64,000 nucleotides of DNA, taken from NCBI GenBank assembly GCA_964489555.1, contig CAZAZF010000006.1, forward strand, positions 43,056 through 107,055. The letters run 5' to 3'. Below the pieces are notes generated by a model that worked only from the letters and a program-made list of their open reading frames with translations, made no database searches and had not been told where the DNA came from. A program made the position numbers and the translations under genes. Shown here piece by piece: positions 58,243-64,000 of the stretch. Origin of the DNA: JAAZGD01 sp964489555 (GTDB lineage Bacteria > Bacillota > Clostridia > Peptostreptococcales > Anaerovoracaceae). Each line of letters starts with the position of its first letter. The first letter of the stretch is position 1.

Positions 58243-59978
58243 TTAAGTTTTTCCAAAATAAATATGCAATGTCAGAAAAAGGGGCTAAGGATCTGCTACG
58301 GTCGATTATCTGGACCACCTTTATGGACATTAGCTTTATGTTACCGGTAGTTCTCAGCTTTAAATTCCTGGACGAGTGCATGCAGTTGTTGCTGGGTAAT
58401 ACCGGCAATATGGATGGCCGTGTTCTTTATTACGTTATTATGTCTGTTTCCTTTTTCGTTGTCATGTATGTGATTGCATATTTTCAATATGATTCTACTT
58501 ATACCAAGATTTATGAAGAAAGCGCCCGAAGGCGAATCGGTCTGGCCGAAACTCTCCGGAAATTACCGTTAGCTTTTTTTGGCAAAAAAGATATTGCCGA
58601 TTTAAGTTCGATGATTATGGAAGATGCGACACAAATTGAACAGCTTTTTTCTCATGCCGTTCCTCAGCTTTATGCAGCAGGATTAACGATTTCTGTCATG
58701 AGTTTGGTGATGCTCATTTACAACTGGATGCTCTTCCTTGCTATGTTCTGGGTGGTTCCGGTTTCTGCTTTAATCTTTTATCTGTCGAAAAAGCTACAAA
58801 AACGAATGCATATGGAACTCTACCATGTTAAAAGGAATATTTCAGACAATGTTCAAGAAGGACTGGACTCCATCCATGAGATAAAGGCCTATAATAAAGA
58901 GTCGGACTATTTGAGAACTTTAAATGCAAAATTGGATAATTACGAAAAATTCATGATAAAAGGGGAATTATTGATTGGCGCATTTATCAACTTCTCACAT
59001 GTAATCTTGACGCTTGGTCTTCCAACCGTTATATTGACGGGAGCTTACCTGTTGTCAACAGGCTCCGTAAGCGTTTTTACATATCTTGTGTTTTTAGTTG
59101 TCACGGCACGAATATATAATCCCATCATGGAAACAATGAATAACCTGGCGCTACTTATGTTCTTAGGTGTTCGTATAGCACGTATGAAAGAGATGGACGC
59201 GATGCCAAGGCAAGAGGGGAGGACGGAGTTTTCTCCTAAAAGTTACGACATCGAGTTTAAAGAAGTTGATTTTTCCTATCAAGACGATGTGCAAACATTA
59301 AAGAATATCAGTTTCAGCGCAAAACAAGGTGATGTAACGGCGCTTGTTGGCCCTTCGGGAGGCGGAAAAAGCACCGTAGCAAAGCTTTCGGCCCGTTTTT
59401 GGGATATTAGCAAAGGGACCATAACCTTGGGTGGCGAAGACATATCCCTAATTGATCCCGAAGTACTCCTGAACAGTTTTTCCATCGTTTTCCAGGATGT
59501 CACTCTGTTCAACTCAAGCGTTATGGAAAACATTCGATTGGGGAAGAAAAATGCGTCTGATGAAGAAGTCATGCAGGCAGCTCGTGTCGCACAGTGTGAT
59601 GAATTTGTAAAGAGGCTATCCCAAGGATATGACACGCTGATTGGCGAAAACGGTGAAAGATTGTCTGGTGGCGAACGACAACGCATATCCATTGCAAGAG
59701 CAATATTAAAAGATGCTCCTATTATTCTGCTAGATGAGGCCACGGCTTCTTTGGATGCAGAAAATGAAAGTAAAATTCAAAATGCTCTTAGCGAACTCGT
59801 TCGAAATAAGACTGTCCTAATTATCGCCCATCGCATGAGAACTGTATTGGGCGCCGACAAGATAGTCTTTATTAAGAACGGTTCTATTGTAGAAATGGGG
59901 AAACCTATGGATCTTAAAGAAAATCAAGGATTTTTTGCCTCGATGCTAGAAACACAGCACCAAACACTTTTTTCGTAA
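58239..59978 (+). CDS. ABC transporter, fused permease-ATPase (exporter fold), subunit 2
   Basis: A 579-residue partner of the upstream half transporter, coupled by ATGA overlap. Membrane domain with about six segments; ATPase domain with Walker A GPSGGGKST (about 371), signature LSGGERQRISIARA (about 474), Walker B IILLDEATASLD and IAHRMRTV. Unlike subunit 1 (DEATAFADPE), it has the standard D-loop SLDAE, so the two sites may differ in activity as in many heterodimers. ATG 58239 follows AGGAGGAG; an in-frame ATG at 58179 lies in the previous gene. No terminator is visible before the convergent DtxR gene. Confidence 0.93.
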   Translation: MIKFFQNKYAMSEKGAKDLLRSIIWTTFMDISFMLPVVLSFKFLDECMQLLLGNTGNMDGRVLYYVIMSVSFFVVMYVIAYFQYDSTYTKIYEESARRRIGLAETLRKLPLAFFGKKDIADLSSMIMEDATQIEQLFSHAVPQLYAAGLTISVMSLVMLIYNWMLFLAMFWVVPVSALIFYLSKKLQKRMHMELYHVKRNISDNVQEGLDSIHEIKAYNKESDYLRTLNAKLDNYEKFMIKGELLIGAFINFSHVILTLGLPTVILTGAYLLSTGSVSVFTYLVFLVVTARIYNPIMETMNNLALLMFLGVRIARMKEMDAMPRQEGRTEFSPKSYDIEFKEVDFSYQDDVQTLKNISFSAKQGDVTALVGPSGGGKSTVAKLSARFWDISKGTITLGGEDISLIDPEVLLNSFSIVFQDVTLFNSSVMENIRLGKKNASDEEVMQAARVAQCDEFVKRLSQGYDTLIGENGERLSGGERQRISIARAILKDAPIILLDEATASLDAENESKIQNALSELVRNKTVLIIAHRMRTVLGADKIVFIKNGSIVEMGKPMDLKENQGFFASMLETQHQTLFS

Positions 59979-60010
59979 AATGGAAGCAAAGAAATAGCTG
60001 GGCGTCGAAG

Positions 60011-60388
60011 TTATCGCTGAAGCTTGTCTGAACATTTGCACCGCTGAAGGGCCCGGAAACTTTCGTCACTAAGATCGTGTTCGATCTTACAGGCGTCTAT
60101 GCGTGCAATAGAGGGATTAACACCTAGGGAAATTAGAAAATCCGCTAAAAATTTGTGTCTTTCATACATAGCCGTCGCAACTTTCTTCCCTTTATCGGTT
60201 AGAAAAATCATGTGGTCTTTATCCATGGTAATGTAGCCGCTTTCTCTTAGTTTTTTCGTTGCAAAAGAAACACTGGGTTTGGTTACATTTAATTCTTCGG
60301 CAATGTCGATAGAGCGGATATAGCCATACTTCTCTTGTAGCATAAGCATCATTTCAAGATAATCTTCAGCCGATTTATTAATTTCCAT
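60011..60388 (-). CDS. DtxR/MntR family metal-dependent repressor
   Basis: A 125-residue regulator on the minus strand. Winged HTH: AEDYLEMMLMLQEKYGYIRS, IAEELNVTKPSVSFATKKL, GYITMDKDHMIFLTDKGKKV; dimerisation and metal domain after that, no SH3 domain. By alignment to Bacillus MntR (D8, E11, H77, E99, E102, H103) the ligands are D9, E12, H78, C100, E103, H104: five kept and Glu99 replaced by Cys, as DtxR has Cys102. That predicts Fe2+ or mixed response. GGGAGGTGG precedes its ATG. Divergent from feo; probable controller of operators 1 and 2. Confidence 0.93.
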   Translation of the reverse strand: MEINKSAEDYLEMMLMLQEKYGYIRSIDIAEELNVTKPSVSFATKKLRESGYITMDKDHMIFLTDKGKKVATAMYERHKFLADFLISLGVNPSIARIDACKIEHDLSDESFRALQRCKCSDKLQR

Positions 60389-60494
60389 GTCTTGCCACCT
60401 CCCTTAATACAAAGCTAACATAATTTACAAATGAAAGCAATGTTTGAGGGGTAAAGAAAGATTGTTATAAAAATATAAAACTTGATATAATTGT

Positions 60495-60523
60495 TTGACA
60501 AGAAGAGTTAGAGGTGCTAAACT
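60495..60523 (+). promoter_or_regulatory. Promoter of feo operon, overlapped by inverted repeat
   Basis: TTGACA (60495-60500), 17 bases, TAAACT (60518-60523), with the -10 box in the left arm of operator 2. Confidence 0.8.
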
Positions 60524-60560
60524 ACAGTTGGTTAGCCTTTACTAACCAACTGTAGTTTAG
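60517..60560. promoter_or_regulatory. Inverted repeat, candidate metal-regulator operator 2 (feo)
   Basis: Perfect 19-base arms CTAAACTACAGTTGGTTAG (60517-60535) and its complement (60542-60560) with a six-base centre (CCTTTA). Each arm is itself an imperfect 19-base dyad, the length of a DtxR/IdeR box. TTAG (60508-60511), five bases, CTAA repeats the extra dyad seen in operator 1. Between operators the outer words are kept and the middle six bases differ in both arms together. The feoA ribosome site GAGGGGG follows directly. Confidence 0.8.
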
Positions 60561-60577
60561 TTTGAGGGGGTTTCAAT

Positions 60578-60838
60578 ATGCGTTTTGGGAGAAGATATGG
60601 AGCCGGGAAATGTTGTAAGTGCCGATGTGATAGTGTGCCCTTCATGGGCAATGGCGATACAAAGATCATACGAGGAATCGCCGGACATGATATGATGCGT
60701 CGACATTTGGCGGAGATGGGATTTGTAACTGGAGAACCAATTACTATGATATCCCAATATGGAGGTAATGTCATATTGCAGGTGAAGGGCTTTAGAGTGG
60801 CGTTAGACAAAAAGCTGGCGCGCAGGATAATTGTTTAG
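60578..60838 (+). CDS. feoA: FeoA domain protein with Cys-rich N-terminus
   Basis: An 86-residue protein. The SH3-like FeoA domain is residues ~30-86 (IIRGIAGHDMMRRHLAEMGF, then GEPITMISQYGGNVILQVKG, ending ARRIIV). Before it, residues 12-17 hold CCKCRC, not part of ordinary FeoA, which may bind metal. FeoA is needed for FeoB-mediated Fe2+ uptake and probably contacts the G domain. ATG 60578 follows GAGGGGG. First gene of the feo operon. Confidence 0.93.
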   Translation: MRFGRRYGAGKCCKCRCDSVPFMGNGDTKIIRGIAGHDMMRRHLAEMGFVTGEPITMISQYGGNVILQVKGFRVALDKKLARRIIV

Positions 60839-60848
60839 GAGGAATGGT

Positions 60849-61070
60849 ATGAAAACATTGAAAGAAACCAATGTGGGAGAGACAGTAGTGGTAACGAAGT
60901 TAAATGGGGCCGGTGCTGTGGCGAAACGAATCATGGATATGGGAGTCACCAAAGGAGTGGAAATTTATGTTAGGAAAGTCGCTCCCTTGGGAGATCCTAT
61001 TGAGATTTGCCTGCGCGGGTATGAGTTATCTATCCGCAAGAAGGATGCAGAGTTAATAGAAGTCGAGTAA
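60849..61070 (+). CDS. feoA: FeoA family protein
   Basis: A 73-residue typical FeoA: TNVGETVVVTKLNGAGAVAK, RIMDMGVTKGVEIYVRKVAP, DPIEICLRGYELSIRKKDAE. ATG 60849 follows TAGGAGGAA placed across the stop of the first feoA. Two feoA genes before feoB are common in Clostridia and may form a heteromer. Confidence 0.95.
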   Translation: MKTLKETNVGETVVVTKLNGAGAVAKRIMDMGVTKGVEIYVRKVAPLGDPIEICLRGYELSIRKKDAELIEVE

Positions 61071-61084
61071 TTTTTTTCGGATTA

Positions 61085-61102
61085 GGTTAAACATGACTAA
61101 CC
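61085..61102. promoter_or_regulatory. Dyad before feoB, possible minor metal operator
   Basis: GGTTA (61085-61089) and TAACC (61098-61102) with an eight-base spacer lie in the feoA-feoB gap, sharing the GGTTAG/CTAACC words of operators 1 and 2. No -35/-10 pair is clear, so the role is doubtful. Confidence 0.3.
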
Positions 61103-61125
61103 GACAAAGTGAGGAGGAGGACAAA

Positions 61126-63291
61126 ATGGGCATTACCATAGCGCTAGCGGGAAATCCGAATAGCGGGAAAACAACGTTATTTAATAGTTTGACGGGTTCT
61201 TCGCAACGAGTAGGAAATTGGCCGGGTGTAACCGTGGAAAAGAAAGAAGGAAAATTGAAGGGGCACAAGGATGTGACGATTCAGGATCTCCCCGGTATTT
61301 ATTCACTGTCGCCTTATACATTAGAAGAGGTAGTGACAAGGAGATATTTGGCGAACGAACGACCTGACGCAATCATTAACATCATTGATGGCACAAATCT
61401 TGAGAGAAATCTATATTTGACAACTCAAATTCTCGAGTTGGGAATTCCGACAATCATCGCCGTTAACATGATTGATGTGGTTCAAAAAAATGGAGATTCG
61501 TTTAACCTTGCCAATCTTGAAGATGCGCTGGGGGCTGAGGTTTTAGAGATTTCTGCTTTGAAAGGAATAGGAATCAACGAGTTAATCACGAGGTCGATAG
61601 AATTGGTGAATCAGGCTAGGCCTAAAGAAATATCTTCTGTCTTTGAGGGTACGGTGGAACATGCCATTGCCCACATTGAGGAGTCATTGGAAAGTGTGCT
61701 AAGCTCCAAGCCTCTCCGATGGTATGCCATAAAAGTGTTTGAGAGAGATGAAAAAGTGCTAGAGGAATTGGGTTTGGAGGAAACATTGTCGTCTCACCTG
61801 GAGGAGCATATCCGATTTTGTGAAGAAGAGTATCAGGACCGGGCTGAAAGCATTATTACCGACCAGAGGTACTTGTATATTTCTAAGCTGGTAAAGACTG
61901 TAATGAAAAAAAATGTAGACAGAATGGAAGCAAGCTGGTCAGACCGAATTGATCGCGTTATCACAAATCGAATTCTAGCTTTGCCCATATTTGCGTTAGT
62001 AATGTTCTTTATATACTACATTTCAATTTCAACAGTTGGGGGTTATGCAACGGATTGGGCTAATGACACCTTTTTCGGAGAATTGGTAGCAGGAAATTTG
62101 AATGATTGGTTTGAAGCAACCTCGGTGGCTCCCTGGTTAAGCGGGTTGATTGTGGAAGGAATCATTGGAGGCGTAGGGGCGGTTATGGGTTTTGTGCCAC
62201 AAATGTTTATTTTATTTTTACTTCTCTCCATTTTTGAAGAAATTGGATATATGGCTAGAGTAGCTTTTATAATGGACCGGATTTTTCGAAAATTTGGGTT
62301 AAGCGGGAAAAGCTTTATTCCCATGCTTATTTCTTCCGGGTGCGGAGTCCCGGGAATAATGGCATGCCGAACTATCGAAAATGAACGAGATCGCAGGATG
62401 ACAATCATGACCACAACATTTGTCCCGTGTGGGGCAAAAATGCCGATAGTAGCCCTTCTGGCAGGTGCATTATTTGGGGGGAGTGGATTGATTGCTACTT
62501 CTGCATATTTCATAGGTGTTGGTTCTGTAATCGTGAGTGGTATTATCTTAAAAAAGACAAGGCCTTTTGCCGGAGAAGCGGCCCCTTTCGTTATGGAATT
62601 GCCAGCTTACCATATTCCTTCACCTTCCAATGTGCTTCGAGCTACATGGGAGAGGGGGTGGTCCTTTATCAAGAGAGCGGGAACGATTATCTTGATATCT
62701 GCGATTGTGTTGTGGTTCCTGCAGGCTTTTGGTGTTGAAAACGGGTCCTTGCAAATGGTGGAAGATAACAACACAAGTCTTTTGGCAGCTATCGGTGTCC
62801 TGATTGCTCCCGTGTTTGCCCCGTTGGGCTTTGGCGATTGGAAAGCAACCGTTGCTACTTTTACTGGCTTAATTGCGAAGGAAAATGTGGTGGGAACTTT
62901 TGGCGTTTTATATGGTGTGGCCGAAGTAGCGGAAGACGGAGTGGAGATATGGGCTAACCTTGCAGCTAGTTTTACTCCTCTTGCTGCATTTAGTTTCCTC
63001 GTGTTTAATTTACTGTGCGCACCTTGTTTTGCTGCAATCGGAGCGATTCGAAGAGAAATGAGCAGTGGAAAATGGACGTGGGCAGCTATCGGGTACCAAA
63101 CTGGATATGCATATGTTATTGCGTTAATCGTGTATCAATTAGGGCTCGTGTTTTCCGGGAATCCGTTTGGCGTAGGATCTGCAGTGGCAATACTTTTGTT
63201 AGGGTTAATGATGTTTATGCTTTTTAGAAAGAGCAAGTATAATGAGTACGAAAAGCCTCTTAAGGTAAAAGGAGAATGGACCAATGCTTAG
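61126..63291 (+). CDS. feoB: Ferrous iron transport protein B
   Basis: A 721-residue Fe2+ transporter. N-terminal G domain: ALAGNPNSGKTTLFNSLTG (G1, about 5-23), VTVEKKEG (G2), IQDLPGIYSLSPYT (G3), IAVNMIDV (G4) and the SALKG (G5) motif; then a helical GDI domain and a membrane domain with Gate motifs containing SSGCGVPGIMACRTIENERD and LLCAPCFAAIGAIRREM. ATG 61126 is chosen because GAGGAGGAGG lies just before it; ATG 61093 has none. Overlaps the Cys-rich peptide gene by eight bases. Confidence 0.98.
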   Translation: MGITIALAGNPNSGKTTLFNSLTGSSQRVGNWPGVTVEKKEGKLKGHKDVTIQDLPGIYSLSPYTLEEVVTRRYLANERPDAIINIIDGTNLERNLYLTTQILELGIPTIIAVNMIDVVQKNGDSFNLANLEDALGAEVLEISALKGIGINELITRSIELVNQARPKEISSVFEGTVEHAIAHIEESLESVLSSKPLRWYAIKVFERDEKVLEELGLEETLSSHLEEHIRFCEEEYQDRAESIITDQRYLYISKLVKTVMKKNVDRMEASWSDRIDRVITNRILALPIFALVMFFIYYISISTVGGYATDWANDTFFGELVAGNLNDWFEATSVAPWLSGLIVEGIIGGVGAVMGFVPQMFILFLLLSIFEEIGYMARVAFIMDRIFRKFGLSGKSFIPMLISSGCGVPGIMACRTIENERDRRMTIMTTTFVPCGAKMPIVALLAGALFGGSGLIATSAYFIGVGSVIVSGIILKKTRPFAGEAAPFVMELPAYHIPSPSNVLRATWERGWSFIKRAGTIILISAIVLWFLQAFGVENGSLQMVEDNNTSLLAAIGVLIAPVFAPLGFGDWKATVATFTGLIAKENVVGTFGVLYGVAEVAEDGVEIWANLAASFTPLAAFSFLVFNLLCAPCFAAIGAIRREMSSGKWTWAAIGYQTGYAYVIALIVYQLGLVFSGNPFGVGSAVAILLLGLMMFMLFRKSKYNEYEKPLKVKGEWTNA

Positions 63292-63442
63292 CTACTTTTT
63301 CGACAATTTGTCAACAATTGGCACGCTGATATTATTGATTGGTATTGTGGCTTTGGTGGTTCGCAGTATGGTGAAAACAAAAAGAAATAATCATTCTGCT
63401 TGTGGAAATTGTCCAAACGCCAATGCATGTAGGTACCACTAA
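63284..63442 (+). CDS. FeoB-associated Cys-rich membrane protein
   Basis: A 52-residue protein found after feoB in many Clostridia. One membrane helix (about 11-27, IGTLILLIGIVALVV), a basic stretch (KTKRNNH) and a Cys motif CGNCPNANAC at 40-49. Presumed role: modulation or metal hand-off for FeoB. ATG 63284 overlaps feoB; AAAAGGAG lies nine bases before it. Confidence 0.9.
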   Translation: MLSYFFDNLSTIGTLILLIGIVALVVRSMVKTKRNNHSACGNCPNANACRYH

Positions 63443-63458
63443 AGGCAGGTGAAAATTT

Positions 63459-63830
63459 GTGGATTTGACCAAATCGCAAATACGCTATTTGATTGCTATT
63501 TATAGGTTGACAGTAGATGATAACGGAGTATCTTCTGCAAAAATCGCACAGGAGTTGAGAATTTCGCGACCCTCGGTAAGTAGAATGTTGGAGGAACTCT
63601 GTAGACGAGAGGTGATCCAAAAAGCAAAATACGGTGCAGTATTTCTGACGCCCCTGGGAAGAGAGGTAGGTAGCATTTGTCATTATCGAATGATACGCTT
63701 GACAGAAGAATTGGAAAAGACCTTGTTACTTACGCCAGACATTGCTTCGAAAGCTGCTTTGGCGGCGATTTGCGAAATGCTTTGGGATTTGGAAGGCAAT
63801 CAATCGCAGAATGACGCTACTTTTAAATGA
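63459..63830 (+). CDS. DtxR-like HTH regulator with degenerate metal site
   Basis: A 123-residue protein with a DtxR/MarR-like winged HTH: KSQIRYLIAIYRLTVDDNGV, SAKIAQELRISRPSVSRML, REVIQKAKYGAVFLTPLGR. Aligned with the regulator at 60011-60388, metal ligands D9, E12 and H78 are R9, I12 and M78, and the CxxEH block is replaced by ICEMLWDLEG. It should bind DNA without the usual metal control. GTG 63459 follows AGGCAGGTG. It ends the feo operon. Confidence 0.85.
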   Translation: MDLTKSQIRYLIAIYRLTVDDNGVSSAKIAQELRISRPSVSRMLEELCRREVIQKAKYGAVFLTPLGREVGSICHYRMIRLTEELEKTLLLTPDIASKAALAAICEMLWDLEGNQSQNDATFK

Positions 63831-63865
63831 TAACAGTAAATATTAAATTTTGCTTTGAGTTGGGT

Positions 63866-63906
63866 GATAATGCCGGTACGGATGAAAAGTCTGTGCCGGC
63901 ATTATC
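63866..63906 (+). terminator. Hairpin after feo operon
   Basis: GATAATGCCGG (63866-63876) pairs perfectly with CCGGCATTATC (63896-63906) with additional pairing inside (TACGGA/TCTGTG). The T-run is weak (TGGTGTTTCG), so it is a terminator-like hairpin with moderate support. Confidence 0.6.
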
Positions 63907-63980
63907 TGGTGTTTCGTGTTCAGATCATGAGGCGTAAAAGAGAGATGATGTCAGGCGTCAATGTGTTTGGGGAGAGATAC

Positions 63981-64000
63981 ATGGAACTCATTTCCCGTTT
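63981..64000 (+). CDS. Possible start of a gene cut by the window edge
   Basis: ATG 63981 follows GGGGAGAG with four-base spacing, and the frame (MELISR...) is open to the edge. Only six codons are present, so no function can be given; an in-frame ATG at 63927 is an alternative start. Confidence 0.3.

Noticed and set aside
56217..60560. The two inverted repeats as ends of a transposon or a MITE
   Set aside because: They are not copies of each other (middle bases differ), are not in opposite orientation around a transposase, and each is tied to a promoter.
1..64000. CRISPR arrays, rRNA, tRNA, prophage or insertion sequences
   Set aside because: No regularly spaced repeats, no rRNA or cloverleaf sequences and no transposase or phage genes were recognised by reading.

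Overview
The window reads as chromosome of a Gram-positive, anaerobic, amino-acid- and peptide-using bacterium of the Firmicutes, most likely class Clostridia. The evidence is the gene content and order: lipoproteins and RibU-type uptake typical of Gram-positives, a CIRCE-controlled groESL operon, Rex beside a 2[4Fe-4S] ferredoxin, a Clostridia-type corrinoid activation pair, Feo iron uptake, and a run tsaE-tsaB-rimI-tsaD-ABC-F followed by rex and groESL that matches the ydiB-ydiF...rex...groESL order of Bacillus. Genes are dense, mostly on the + strand, often with ATGA overlaps. No rRNA, tRNA, CRISPR array or complete mobile element was seen, and no gene-free stretch exceeds about 300 bases.

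Layout. 0-5.7 kb: branched-chain amino acid ABC importer (livHMGF) with a substrate-binding protein on each side. 5.7-8.7 kb: Nfu-type Fe-S protein, CapA-like protein, PepV dipeptidase. 8.7-9.5 kb: FMN riboswitch, terminator and riboflavin transporter. 9.5-15.5 kb: t6A tRNA modification genes, ABC-F, acyl carrier protein, Rex, ferredoxin. 15.6-19.5 kb: P-loop protein, OGG1-type glycosylase, groESL. 19.6-29.4 kb: LD-carboxypeptidase, complete peptide ABC importer, two M20 peptidases and an IclR regulator, which look like one unit for peptide (perhaps cell-wall peptide) uptake and breakdown. 29.4-34 kb: XRE regulator, candidate small RNA, VanY-type carboxypeptidase, guaB, guaA. 34-42 kb: flavin oxidoreductase, two-gene corrinoid activation pair, APC permease, amidohydrolase, AraC regulator. 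42-46.8 kb: B3/B4 protein, MntP, SfsA, two-component system. 46.7-50.4 kb: a DNA-repair gene pair (DUF4130 + radical SAM/HhH) on the minus strand with a LexA-like box in its promoter, and opposite it a second GMP synthase whose glutaminase domain is cut short. 50.6-52.8 kb: an AT-rich stretch of lipoproteins and a hypothetical. 52.9-56.2 kb: alanine/Na+ symporter, DUF362 Fe-S protein, B3/B4 protein. 56.2-63.9 kb: a metal island with a heterodimeric ABC exporter-fold pair, DtxR/MntR regulator, feoA-feoA-feoB, the FeoB-associated Cys-rich peptide and a second DtxR-like protein.

The most notable signals are: (1) two large inverted repeats at 56.2 and 60.5 kb, each laid over a promoter in the same way, that look like operators of one metal regulon covering the ABC pair and feo; (2) the LexA-like box laid over the promoter of the radical SAM/DUF4130 pair; (3) the guaA paralogue truncated at the glutaminase nucleophile; (4) the paired DtxR proteins, one with a mixed Mn/Fe ligand set, the other lacking the ligands; (5) an orphan corrinoid activation pair with extra Cys motifs; and (6) a candidate small RNA at 29.9 kb. 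Family names come from remembered motifs, without database searches.
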